This document shows, piece by piece, positions 34,301 through 45,302 of a stretch of DNA of 64,000 nucleotides. Source of the stretch: Anisus vortex (Eukaryota; Mollusca; Gastropoda; Planorbidae); the NCBI GenBank assembly GCA_949126835.1, contig OX421499.1:29054490-29118489 (forward strand), given 5' to 3'. Position 1 is the stretch's first letter, and each line of letters begins with the position of its first letter. A model generated the notes under the pieces. The model worked only from the letters and a program-made list of their open reading frames with translations. It ran no database searches and was not told where the DNA came from. The position numbers were made by a program, and so were the translations under genes.

Positions 34301-37300
34301 AAAAAACAACACAAAAATACTTGTAAACTCATACACTTAACTATTACTGTCTTCAGTTGTTGTTTTTTTAAAATTGAACTTAGTTTTTCTACAGCCTTGC
34401 TTTTTATTTACTGTTTTGTAATGTAGTAAAAAAAAATTATTTATAACCTGTTGAATAAATCATCACATGAAACCAGTTGATGTTTTGCCAATATGTAATG
34501 TCTTGTGGTTGAGCTGTGGTCATTGCTCTCTAATGTGCCAGCTGTTTGTGTATGTGTCATGTTACACCTTAATCCCTTTGATACATACATAGCATACATC
34601 TAGTGACTTAGTTGTTGTGAGGCATACTAGAAAATGGGTGGGGAAAGGTAGGTAGGTAGGTATAGTTAAAGATAGAATTGCTGTTGTAATAACTAGAGGC
34701 GATTTTTGCTGCTTTTGTCTGAAAACGAAACGATACCAAAAGTTATAATTTGCTTTTGGCCAAAACCAAACGTTTCACTACACATTCGGCCAAAACCGAA
34801 ATATCACTATATTTAAGTAAACCATAGAAAATGTAATTTACAGTTCTATATACATGTATTTTATATCATTTTATTTAGTATTGAATACTCTTTAAGATTT
34901 AATAACCTACAAGGCAACATACACTTTATATTTCGTAAGATTTTTGTATCTAAATATTATGACATAATTTTTATAAAATTAAACAAAACAACACAAAAAT
35001 GACAAATGAAAGAGAAAAAAAGTGGTGACCTAGGTGCATAACACAAAGCCATTTTATTAAACCACACACCATTTTTCTACATTCTTTGGGGTGATTTTAT
35101 AATCAGTTTAATATTAACTAAAATTTTCTTCTTCACACAGATTAATTCGCAACAATTTAAATGAAATTATCAATAAGCAGAGTAATAGATGCAACACTAA
35201 CGTTGAAGTCTGAATTTCGAAAGTTAAAATAGATATTTGGCTGTTGACCAAAAGTCAATATCAGTTTAGGCTAAAACAGGAAGCTCACTTTTTGGCTTGT
35301 TCGAAACCGAAACTACGCTGAAAGAGGCCATTAGCCTACTTTCGCGCGGAAACTGAATATTGGTCAGCCTCTAGTAATAATACATTTTTATACCACCTGC
35401 CTCAAGGAGTCCACATAAATTAGACCATATATCATAGACTTATCTTATATGTTACAGACACTTCTTCTATACAGAAGATAAAACTAGACCACAGATGAAA
35501 ACTAGACCATAGACATAAAATTGACCATAAATTAGACCATAGACATAAACTAGACCATAGGGAAAATCTAAATCATAGACATAAACGTGACCATATAACA
35601 TAGTAACTAGACCATATAAAATAGACATAAACTAGACAATATAAATAGACATAAACTATACCATATAAATAGACATAAACTAGACCATAGACATAAACTA
35701 GGCCATAGACATAAACTACACCCTAGACATAAACCAGACAATAGCTTGATGTTCACATTGTTAAACTAAAAGACTTTTTTTTTTTCAAAAACAATTTTAA
35801 ATATTGATTCAATGAAGAGATATATATTTTTTAGTGTGTTATTGTTTTTCATCTTCACGGAAACTTGTGAAGCTCTTTTGTTAAATAATTCATATTGAAC
35901 AAATCGGTAGAGATGAGATAACCATTTCTTTGTGCTGTTGTCCTCGCTGTTCTCATTTTATTTTTCCCCCCGCAGCCCGCCCATTCTTCAGCCCTCAAAT
36001 TTGAACAGGATACGCCTCCTTTCGTGGAACATTGATGGCCTTGACCCGAACAACAGAACTTCCAGAACAGAGGGCGCCTGCAGTGTGCTATTACAGTAAG
36101 CCAATCGTGTCCTGCCGCTTAGATTAATAGAACACGGATTGCTAGTTTTTGGTCATAGTGAACGTTTAATTCATTAGTTATTTTTGGCTTTTGTTTGTTT
36201 GTGTCAGTCAGAGAAGAATTCTTTCGTTCCCATGGCGATCGAATTATTAAAAAGAAATTAAAATAGTTTTATCTCATACGATGATGTATGATTGTGATTC
36301 ATTAATGTATTTATTGATTATACTTTATGGAAGTAGCATATTTGAAATAAATTTTTTTCATATTTGATATCTTAGATTCTATGTATTGCACAGTTGTAAA
36401 ACTAATTTCCTTCTGTATAATAAATGTTATTTAAACCCATTGGAAGGCTAATTGAGCCATTTCCCATCATCCATAAACTTGGCACATAGACTTGTTTCTG
36501 ATGACAACACATTCTATTAAATTATCAATCCTACTTCCAACCCATAAAAAATGAGTTTTTTTTATGGTTATGAAGGGGAAATAATGCCGAAAATTGTTCA
36601 GAAAATTAAAAACTATTGACCGAAAAACATAATCTAAAAAAAAAATAATAATTACTTGGTTAAAAATCTGTTGGTGGATTTGGTCATGAGTATTTGCTAA
36701 TTTGAATGGTCTGTGTTAACAACGCAATTGTGGAATTGTTGTTTGTTCTGCACTAATTCATCCAAAGTCCTGAATATATTGAATTTATCTTTTGAATTTA
36801 TTAGGAATTTATTTTTGGGCAATATTTATTAAACCTAGACTACTGCTATAGTGATCAATATATTATTTAAAGGCCGGGCCTTGATAATAACATTGTAGTT
36901 TAAACATTTTAGTATAACATCTGTAATCAATAATGTTTATTTCAGAGAAAATCCAGAGGTCATTTACTTACAGGAAATTGTCAGTGCCAGCCTTCAGATT
37001 ATTAAAGCTCGCTGCACAAATTATGAAATCCATTTAGGTTTAGCAGATGCAAGACCTGCACCAGTAAGTAATTTTTTGACCTGCAGCCCCCAATCGTCAA
37101 ATTTCACTGGTATAGTTGTAAAACAGGGTCTGACCAATTTGATCCATATAGCCTATATAGCAGCATTCACAATATTCTGTGGTCACAGCATACTAGGAGA
37201 TTGTGTGGTCCGCATAATGTCCACACTTGTCTACTTTTCCCTAACTAATGTCAGGTGGGTTGATGGGATAATCAAAAGTGAAAAGCGAAGAATTGAAATG

Positions 37301-40236
37301 AGACGAACGGGTATTGAAATGCCAAGATAAACTCTTAAAATATTTGTTCACAAATATTACTTATAATTAGAATCTAGCAGTCTAGGATAATGTTTTTAAT
37401 CCAATCACTAACAGAAAATGTGTTATAATTAAAATTATAACAATGTATAAATATCTGCCGAATATTTGTTCCTAATTATTCGTAATAATTTCCAATTACT
37501 TCAAAAGATGGCCAAGAATATTTTCTTTTTGGCTTTGACTTTGACAAACAATTTTTTCTTTTTCTGTTCAGCAATGAATGGGATCTGATTGTATAAAAAT
37601 TGTTTTTCCATGATTTGATGTTAAGCAAACTTTATGTGAGATTTGTTTTGCTTTTTTTTAAAAAAAAACTCAGGATGCTTATTTCACTGCTATTCTAGTC
37701 AGAAAGGATTGTGGTATCGTTGAATGTGTGAATTTTACAGAATTTCCTACCAGTCGCATGTCACGCACTCTTTTGGAAGTACAGGTAAACTTTTGCTTCA
37801 TTCATTTATTTGATGTTAATCGGAATATTTTTCAGCTTACAAATGATAATTTCATACTGTTAACTCTTAACTTCTCTCTTCCATACTGTTAACTCTTAAT
37901 TTTTCTCTTCCATACTGTTAACTCTTAACTTCTCTCTTCCATACTGTTAACTCTTAACTTCTCTCTTCCATACTGTTAACTCTTAACTTCTCTCTTCCAT
38001 ACTGTTAACTCTTAATTTTTCTCTTCCATACTGTTAACTCTTAACTTCTCTCTTCCATACCGTTAACCCTTAAATTCTCTCTTCCATACCGTTAACTCTT
38101 AGCTTCTCTCTTCCATACCGTTAACTCTTAACCCCTATGTCTGTCTCATACACTCTTTCTCTTTTCTTTCTGATAAGGTCTTTAACATCACATCAGAACT
38201 TTTAATAATAATAATAATGACTATATAGGGCATATACCGTTGAGGACTGTAACACAGGAGTGCACTGTGTGGGGGTTTGCGTAATGTTCCTAACTCCCTA
38301 ATATTTCTTCACTCTTTCCTGACCATTTTGCAATCTATTCAATTCAAGCTAATTCCAACTCTATGCAGTAACAGTATAGATTATCTTCCAAATGAATCTA
38401 CCCTAACTTTTTGGATAGTGGTAGCAACTGTGAAAAAACCTTTTAGAAGTCAGAAGATATCATTTGCAGTTTTAAAATTCAGAATTAAATTGATTGCTAT
38501 GATAACTGCCGTATTCCACACACAAGTGTAAAGAAGCACCTTAGATCTAATAGCACCCGAACAGAGTAGCCATATACAATTGTGAGTTCCAAGGACCTGA
38601 TGAAGAGCGTCTCTATTAGCAATTATCTTGTAAGCGATTTTGGTCTCTCTGTTCGGGTGCTATTAGATCTATTGCTATTGAAATGCAATATGATTGTATT
38701 TGTTTAGTTTTTGTAACTCAATCTGGTCATCATCAGTTTATTTTATTCATTTCTATTCATTTTATTTCAGAGCCCAAATTATTCATGGCAAGTGGCGCAA
38801 AAGTTTAATACATATATATAATAATGGCAAGGAATCGGAATCGTATTAAGAATCGTAATGGGAATCGTATCGGGAATCGGGATAATTGGCTAGTATCGGA
38901 ATTGTTACAAATTTTGGTATAATAGTCCCATCACTAGTCACCATAGTATTTGTTGTGTAGGTTTTATAGTCCACCCTTTGTCTCTCTTTTAGTGTAAGGT
39001 CAAGGGCGTCCCTTTGACCCTGCTGACCAGCCACCTCGAGAGTACAGCCGAGTGCAGCCAAGAGAGGAAAAAACAGCTTGGCATGGCATTCAATAGAATG
39101 GAGAGCATCCCCAGGAACAGAACTGTTCTATTTGGCGGTGACCTCAATTTGCGAGATAAGGAAGTGAGTTGTGGTTTTCTTTTCAAAAAAATTTTGAAAA
39201 AAACCTTGGTAATTTATTCATTTTACCTTTCATTTTTTACAAATGTGTTTCTTCAACACTTTAAGATTTATGGTTGCATTAAAAAAATCAGCCCAACTTT
39301 TGTTGCATAAATTATTTACAAGTTCAACTAATTGCTTTGTTTTGCCATCTTAGTAATAAAAAAACACAAGTTTAGTTCTTATGCAATTGATAATTATAAT
39401 TAGCAAGGTTCAAATTAAAAAGGAAATATTTTAATGTAACACTAGATTTGAAATTGTCACATAATACTTCAGACAAAATAGAATGCAATCCATTATGTGG
39501 AAATGTTTCTATTTTTTTGGTCATGTTCACAGTATGACTTAAATGTATTAAATTTCAGCAAACAAGTGGTTTTGGTACGATGGATATAAAAAACATTGAC
39601 TTTGTGATTCTTAATTAATGCAACCAGTCCCCATACATGATAAAACATTTATCCAAATCTTTCTGTTTTCACCTTCACTATTCCTATAAACTGTGTGTGG
39701 GTCATTAGGGCACCATTATTGACTGCTACATTATTGACTGCTACATTATTGACTGCTACATTATTGACTGCTACATTATTGACTGCTACATTATTGACTG
39801 CTACATTATTGACTGCTACATTATTGACTGCTACATTATTGACTGCTACATTATTGACTGCTATTTTTTTCTCTCACCTCTTGTCACAGTCTCGTGCTGC
39901 CCTGTTCTAACTTGTTTTGTTTTTTTAATGAACTAGATATGTGGTGTCTCGGCCCTACCCCCTGGAGTACTGGACATCTGGGAGGCGACTGGCAAGCGGC
40001 CACAAGCCCGTTACACATGGGACCTGACCATCAATGACAACAAGCAGTTCGGCACGAACTTCCAGCCTCGCTGCAGGTTTGACAGGCTGTACGTGAGGCA
40101 CAGCGCCCCTCCCCGCGTGAACCAGGCGTACTTTGAGCTGGCCGGCATTCAAAGGCTGACGTCATGTCATAGGTTTGCCAGTGACCACTGGGGCATCCTC
40201 TGTCATTTTGACATTCTCGGTCAAGCAACAGTTTGA
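31217..40236 (+). CDS. TDP2: Tyrosyl-DNA phosphodiesterase 2 (TDP2), 7 coding exons
   Basis: TDP2 is a Mg-dependent 5'-tyrosyl-DNA phosphodiesterase that removes topoisomerase II peptides from DNA 5' ends, acting mainly in the nucleus. Exons join at 31217-31381, 33296-33486, 35976-36095, 36946-37063, 37674-37784, 38993-39163 and 39937-40236 with matching phases (0,2,2,0,0,0) into 391 residues; the human protein has 362. Residues about 20-65 form a UBA-like domain (EERCQQFAQITG through RALNDFF), and residues about 130-390 an exonuclease-endonuclease-phosphatase domain. All catalytic motifs are visible: LLSWNIDGLD (N137), YLQEI (E169), GGDLNLRD (D285) and ASDHWG (H376), plus YTWDL at 318-322. 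The ATG at 31217 follows an in-frame TAA upstream. Nothing is broken, so it should be active. A possible polyadenylation signal AATAAA lies at 41423. The introns hold LINE, SINE and MITE remnants. Identity is very secure; UTR limits are unknown. Confidence 0.95.
31588..32115 (+). mobile_element. LINE 3' fragment with reverse transcriptase tail
   Basis: Reads VLEYASSVWDRCKEK then RAARYI, LETLEDRRAK, the C-terminal motifs of non-LTR retrotransposon reverse transcriptases, with stops and frame breaks after. Dead 5'-truncated copy in TDP2 intron 1. Confidence 0.65.
32123..32382 (-). mobile_element. tRNA-derived SINE, copy 4 (TDP2 intron 1)
   Basis: Full-length reverse copy from the tail (GGACCAAACTGACAG) to the tRNA-like head (GGATTCGAACCCATGACC, GGCTATCGTGCCCC). 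Lies directly after a LINE fragment. Confidence 0.75.
33296..33486 (+). CDS. TDP2: TDP2 coding exon 2
   Basis: Acceptor TTTTTTCTTAG precedes AGA GCT CTA. It encodes the end of the UBA-like domain, then a polar linker rich in Lys, Ser and Glu up to residue 118. Donor is ATT|GTGAGT, phase 2. Confidence 0.9.
33805..34200 (+). mobile_element. LINE 3' fragment (TDP2 intron 2)
   Basis: Diverged copy of the same tail: AGCTGCAAGATTTATTACAA, CCTAGAAACACTAGAGTAC and a GATGCAATAATC end. Confidence 0.6.
34693..35374. mobile_element. MITE in TDP2 intron 2
   Basis: Inverted ends CTAGAGGC / GCCTCTAG, flanked on both sides by TAATAA. Interior has GGCCAAAACCGAAA-type subterminal motifs at both ends. No coding content. 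Confidence 0.6.
35480..35755. repeat. TDP2 intron 2 minisatellite
   Basis: About 18-bp imperfect unit of the form AGACCATAGACATAAACT, more than ten copies, about 220 bp before TDP2 exon 3. Confidence 0.85.
35976..36095 (+). CDS. TDP2: TDP2 coding exon 3 (SWNIDGLD motif)
   Basis: Acceptor CCCCCCGCAG, donor TTACA|GTAAGC. It opens the phosphodiesterase domain and carries LLSWNIDGLD, whose Asn (N137) matches the metal/substrate Asn of the family. Confidence 0.95.
36946..37063 (+). CDS. TDP2: TDP2 coding exon 4 (LQE motif)
   Basis: Acceptor TTTATTTCAG, donor CCA|GTAAGT, phase 0. It encodes ENPEVIYLQEI; E169 is the expected Mg-coordinating Glu. Confidence 0.95.
37124..37262 (-). mobile_element. 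tRNA-derived SINE fragment (TDP2 intron 4)
   Basis: Tail and body only (CATTCACAATATTCTGTGG, CCCTAACTAATGTCAGG); head missing. Confidence 0.6.
37674..37784 (+). CDS. TDP2: TDP2 coding exon 5
   Basis: Acceptor AAAACTCAG, donor GTACAG|GTAAAC. Exactly 37 codons (DAYFTAILVRK through TLLEVQ), the central beta strands of the phosphodiesterase domain. A 29-bp pyrimidine-rich minisatellite follows in the next intron. Confidence 0.92.
37851..38135. repeat. 29-bp minisatellite in TDP2 intron 5
   Basis: Nearly ten copies of CCATACTGTTAACTCTTAAC plus TTCTCTCTT. Confidence 0.9.
38993..39163 (+). CDS. TDP2: TDP2 coding exon 6 (GDLNLRD motif)
   Basis: Acceptor TCTCTCTTTTAG, donor GAA|GTGAGT. 57 codons including LLTSHLEST and GGDLNLRD; D285 is the catalytic Asp. 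Confidence 0.95.
39711..39864. repeat. 15-bp tandem repeat in TDP2 intron 6
   Basis: About ten identical copies of ATTATTGACTGCTAC, ending 72 bp before the last exon. Perfect identity suggests recent expansion. Confidence 0.95.
39937..40236 (+). CDS. TDP2: TDP2 terminal coding exon (SDH motif)
   Basis: Acceptor TTAATGAACTAG. It encodes 99 residues and TGA, with YTWDL, RCRFDRLYVR and ASDHWG; H376 is the catalytic His. It is markedly GC-richer than the flanking intron. Confidence 0.95.
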   Translation: MCGVSALPPGVLDIWEATGKRPQARYTWDLTINDNKQFGTNFQPRCRFDRLYVRHSAPPRVNQAYFELAGIQRLTSCHRFASDHWGILCHFDILGQATV

Positions 40237-40759
40237 AAATATTTGGATTAATGAATAAGGACCTAATTAAATCATCAACAGGGTCCATACTTTTAATTCT
40301 CTTATTAATATGACAATAGATTTTTTAATATTTTTTTTTAATGATTTGAGGGTTGTTTAAACTTAGGACTTGATTTAATAAGTATAAGAATTTTTTTTTT
40401 TGCTTGTGCTTTCAAATCAATTTTCTCCTTTAAAAAAAAATTAATTCATGGCTTTATACATTCCAAGATAACTTTCTGTATAAAAACAGAGCCTCTGTTA
40501 CATGTAAGATAAGAAAGATATCTTAAAATGTTTGGTAAAGTGCTCTTGTTGTATTCAAAGAAGTTATGACGTCTACATTTCCAATGAAAGGGTGATGGAC
40601 TTCAGACAATAAAGCTCTGGTTGTGTCATACATAAGGACTTTGGTTGTGGCAGGCAATAGGGTTTTAGTGGTCAATGGCCTGAATTTTAAATTGCCATTA
40701 CAATGGTTTGACTCCAGTCTAAAAATACCAAGTATCTTACCCAGGTTTAGAAGGCAATA

Positions 40760-40945
40760 TATTGTGGGAATTAAATATGGCTGCCTATTGTTCCGGCCAC
40801 ACAATCTCTTTATAAATTGGTACATACCCTAGAAACCTGTAAAGAGCACCATTACTCATAAAAGCAACCTGTGGCTCAAGATTTGAACTAAGGATCTATG
40901 TAATGGCAATCAAATACTCTTGTTGCTAGACTGCACCACCCCAAT
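40760..40945 (-). mobile_element. Diverged tRNA-derived SINE downstream of TDP2
   Basis: Order of GGCTGCCTATTGTTCCGGCC, TTTGAACTAAGGATC (B-box complement) and a CACCACCCC head fits the family, but identity is low. Confidence 0.4.
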
Positions 40946-41856
40946 GAATTTTACTATGATCAGCAAATTATTAAAGAAGAATGTCCTCAGAGTCTTCATA
41001 TTATGATCCATTATTGAAGTTTTGATTTAAAACTCTGGTATTTTTCATTCTAATTACACAAGTAAATGATAGATCAATTCTGCACATGGCCATATCAGTT
41101 TGTTCATGTAAAATTGTTGCCAAAGTCTGTACATATATTGTCTGTGGTAATTAATTGATTCTTTTTTTTAATACATGTACATTTTTTTTTACTGTCAACT
41201 TACCTTTCGTTTTTAAAAAAAAAGGATTTATTTCCCTTAGTATATATTTGAATACCGGTAATAATCTAGTTATCTCCCTTTGTATATGTTTGATAAATAA
41301 ATAACCAAAGAGTGGAATTTTTTTTTTACACTTAACATGTAAGTTTATGAAAGTTTTTTTTATGTTGTGAAAATTTTGTTGCTTGATTTTATGCACAAGC
41401 TAATTAAAAATCAAATTATAAGAATAAATAAAAATCGGATGTAATTTTTGTAATAATTTATCTGTTCTAAAAACTTTTAAAGCTATGTTGGTATTTGTTC
41501 TTACTCTTAAGGTGAATGTCTCTGCCTGTACAGAGAGGGTGAGACAGGGAAGCCACTTTCCATTGATTCTCTCAAGGCTGTAGTCGCATCATATGCTACT
41601 CCAGGCCAGGGTGTGCTTAAAGAAGGGTCAATCACAGCTTTTCATCAGGTCTAGTCTAGTCTTAAGAATGTCATGAGCTTTTAAAGGTGGAGCTTTTTCT
41701 TGTTCTCTCTACAGCTCTCACCCTTATATACTGTTGTGTGGGAGACTAGACAACTGTTATCTAATGTAAGAACTTACAGAGAATGATATTTAATTTTAGA
41801 TCATTGATATCCATATCAAATTGTTGTGTTCATGTGTTTATTCCCTGTTCTCTTAT

Positions 41857-42090
41857 AAATTACAGACGCTCCTTCTATAAAGTAGATTATTGCATTCTAC
41901 GCCCTTCCGTTGTCCGAGTCTAATCTTGCATTTTTATTATTGTTTTAAATGATGTTAAGTTACTGGTTTTCCTGGTTTGTTCAGGCAACCCATTCCATGC
42001 CGGAATGCCACTCTGGAAGAAAGAGTACTTTTAAGCATTTGTTCTCACAAAATGGATAAGGAAGGTGTTTTTGTCCTTATGTTGATTGTA
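41857..42090 (-). mobile_element. LINE 3' fragment, reverse
   Basis: Reverse copy: TTACAGACGCTCCTTCTATA, CAGGCAACCCATTCCATGCC. Similar shorter fragments lie at 16085-16255 and 54370-54530. Confidence 0.6.
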
Positions 42091-42328
42091 TTGGATAAAT
42101 ACAACCCTTTTTTAAAATTGGACTTATAGGTTGTTTTATTAATTATAGCAGTAGAAAAATATTTAAGATTAAATTCATCTTTGTGAATAGTCTGAAGTAG
42201 TCATCCAAAATATGTTTCAAACTCTGATGACATAGTAAAAGTTCTTTTAAAAATATTATCAGATTATTTCCATTACTTATAGAAATAATAAACATTGTAT
42301 TTAATATTAGAGACTATTATATTCTATA

Positions 42329-42975
42329 TAGGGATGTTAAAACCAGTTGTTTTTCAAAACCGGTTTTCAGTTCTATAAAACCAGTTTAAAACCGGATTTT
42401 GATTCTCCCCTGCGCAAAGTCAGAAGGGGTTGATTTGTGTGAATACAATATGATTTTGTACACTTTACCATAACATTCTTTAGAACTAAAAAAAATCTGG
42501 GCTAATTGATTAAAACCGATAATAGGCTTTCAATAGTGATAATTTGTATAACGTGGACTTAGACGTGTAAATAATGTATTGAAAGGGATCGCTTAGCATC
42601 AATGCTAAGAATGTGTATTTAATATGCCTCGTTAATAATAAAGCACACACGCGGTGTCTAGCCAAATTGTTCAGGGTCACAGGACAAAAAATAGTTTGCA
42701 TCTCTCCATTGCGTACATCAAAGAGGAGAGCACATCTAAAAGATGAGCCGAGAAATAAAAAATTCATGTTAGATCTAATTGTAATTGTAACTAAACATTA
42801 AGTTTCATGTTTTTTTCATCGCAAGCCATAGATGGCGTTTGAAAAAAAAAAGAATCCACCATTATTTTTTTTTAATATTTCCCTCAGAACCCTAAAAAAT
42901 ATTTTAAAAGGGTGTGCTACTTGAAGTTATGGTTACCTTCCAACCAACAAATCGACATCCGGTTTTGAACATAAA
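42329..42975. mobile_element. Truncated inverted copy of the TAGGGATGTTAA element
   Basis: Begins TAGGGATGTTAAAACC and shares the AACCGG-rich end and the interior (around 42440-42490) with the element at 47431-48113 in opposite orientation. The far terminus is missing. Confidence 0.65.
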
Positions 42976-43295
42976 AAACGTAAATTTACAAGTCAGTCAT
43001 AAAGATTGACTTGTAAAAGGGGCAAGGGTGTTAACTCTCAGCAGCAATACGGCCCATTGTGTGCCTCAAAATGAGCGAGGCTACGGTTTAAAAAAAAAAA
43101 AAGGAATGGGCGGGGCATAGCAACGGAGAAAACAATAAATGGGTGGGGTGATGCAAAGGAAAAACAACAAAGAGGCGTGGCCAGTCAAGGTAAACAACAA
43201 TATATGGGCCTCGGCAATAACAGAACAACATAGTAACAGAAAAAACAATCGCTCCCTCCTTTATCACCTAAGTATAATTTCTAGTAAAAAAAAAA

Positions 43296-44215
43296 AGTAT
43301 CCCGTCAGACCAAATTGATCCATAGGGCCGGTGAAGCAGCGTTCACCAGTCTCTGGTGGAGGCTAGGATTTGTTCTCCGGGTCTGAAGGGTGTCCCCTGA
43401 GTCTACCCAGCTCTGATGGGTACCGGTACCTGACCTTAGTTGGGGTAAAGTGCATAGGTTCTCAACCTTTTTCGACTCACCTCCCCCTTTTACAATATTT
43501 TCCACTCACCGCCCCCCCCTCCAAACTTTCTTTTAGCTCCCACTCCCCCCCTTCCGCCCATCTGGACTATAGTTTCCGCATTTTTTTTAGGCGGACTAGA
43601 CTTTTTGTGTGAATAATTATCTTTAAAAAAACTGAAAAGGAAACATATTGTAAGAATTAATAGATCAAAAAATTGCCTCAACAAAAGGTTTAAATAAATC
43701 AATGCGAATCGTTTGCCTGGTGTGTTGCTAGCAATTTGTCTATTTTTGTATCAATTTTGGTTGCAAAAGCCTTAGGTCTAATAATCAGTAATAATTGTTA
43801 TATTACAAAACAGAACTTGTTCGGCATCATTATTGAATCAAACGTGGAAACATGTTTTTTGTTAAAGGGAGATAATTAGCCAGTTTCATTTGAGCTAATA
43901 TTTTTTTTTCTTTTATAAAAAATAAATGGCTTACAATTTATAAGTTTGAAATGCTCAAACTGTAAAAAGTATTTGCAAATTTTATAAATATTATATGACT
44001 AAAGAATTTATATGTATATTTTCAAACATTACAATAACTACCCAGTTTGTATGGTTACTACTTATCTATACCGCTTAACAATAGTTCCTTAGCCTTAACT
44101 AATGCAAAATACATTAAGGACATCTCGGCGATATCGCCCCCGTTGAGAACCTATGGGGAAAAGTAAAGGCGGCTGTGCATAGTGCTGGCCACACAATCAC
44201 CTAGTATGTCTAGAC
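43296..44215 (+). mobile_element. Rearranged SINE interrupted by a hAT-like element
   Basis: Tail sequence in reverse (GGCCGGTGAAGCAGCGTTC) is fused to a forward body (GGAGGCTAGGATTTGTTCTC, CCTGACCTTAGTTGGGG), which resumes after the 43452-44156 insertion as AAAGGCGGCTGTGCATAGTG. Confidence 0.6.
43452..44156. mobile_element. hAT-like element inserted in a SINE
   Basis: Ends GCATAGGTTCTCAACC and GTTGAGAACCTATGG are inverted repeats. The flanks GGTAAAGT and GGAAAAGT look like an 8-bp duplication with one change, and joining them restores the SINE sequence. Internal sequence from about 43960 resembles the other hAT-like copies. Confidence 0.65.
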
Positions 44216-44619
44216 AGACTTGAGAGTAAAATATTAAATTTTGCAATCGGTTTAGTTGCTTGGAGGAGAGGAAGAATGCACCCTTTCTCCCCCCCCCCCC
44301 CCCCCCACATATCCTCCCGCTTTTTTATGAATCTTCGACGCTATCGTTCATTATTGCATACATTCTCGGCGTTCCTCGTACATTCGTAGCAGTTCCCTGG
44401 TCCCCCCGCCTCCCGTACGATGTAGTTGAGAGATAGAAAAAACAACACGTTCCCGCGTTCCATTGAAATAAAAAATCCCGCTTTCTCCCTGACGCACAAC
44501 AGTATCATTTTGTGTTTGTTTGTGATTCTCTCCCCCACCCCCCCACCACTCCACCCACCCCAATATTCTGTGTTTTCATATTTAGCTAAGTAGTACAAAT
44601 AGATAAACATAAGCTCTGC

Positions 44620-45302
44620 TCAAAGCCACTTGTACACGTCTTCCAAATAAATAAACAGTCTTTTGTTATAAGGCGCGAAAAATCGGCGCAGTCGTGTCAG
44701 GCGATCGCCGTATTTGGGCGTGAAGAGGACGCTGGCGTTCTTCACCACCCCTCGAACGCAAAGGCGTCGCCAGGCGGACGAGTTGTAGCAGAGTCTGTTG
44801 CTGGCAAGGTCGTAGAGGATGTCCGTGGGCTCTGTAAGAGGCAAGACGCGTAGAAACCTGTGGAGTTTGGCCAGCTCTGCACGTGGGTTGTCATAGAAGC
44901 GACGCTGTTCTACCACGTGGACCTGTCGCCTTGGGAACGCCTGAAAGAGATCGATGAAGTGCTTAAAATAGTCTCCAACCCCGGAGACCATGTCCGCTCT
45001 CAAAGTGGGCGTGTCGTTCTGCACCGGAAACACTTTGCCCGCTAAGCTATCGACAATCGATACGTCGTCCTGGCTTTGGGCTCGGGGGTATGTGGTCTGG
45101 CGTTTGAGGTCGTCTGCGTGTTTGTTGATCAGCCTGGAAATGGGATCGCAGAGGACGACGATGACTTTCACGGTTTTGTTGAAGGCTTTCAGCTTCCTGA
45201 GCGCCGATTTGTCGTTGATGGCTGAAACGCTGAGGTCTACAGTCACGTGATGATCCAAGGAAAGCGGCATCTGGGAAACGTACCACCCCGTGGACTGATT
45301 AC
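44620..45302 (-). CDS. Sulfotransferase-like terminal coding exon
   Basis: Acceptor TTTACTTTTTCAG; 226 residues and TGA. It begins [12 protein letters not shown], aligning with the WYxSxMP segment of HS3ST, and includes the Cys pair and the C-terminal [21 protein letters not shown]. It is strongly GC-richer than its surroundings. Confidence 0.92.

Larger units (their letters stand above)
40237..44619. other. Intergenic space between convergent TDP2 and sulfotransferase gene
   Basis: TDP2 3' UTR (possible AATAAA at 41423), a diverged SINE, a LINE tail, a truncated TIR element, and a SINE split by a hAT-like insertion. No gene recognised. Confidence 0.6.

Noticed and set aside
40031..40288. 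Minus-strand frames over TDP2 exon 7
   Set aside because: Antisense shadow of a GC-rich coding exon.
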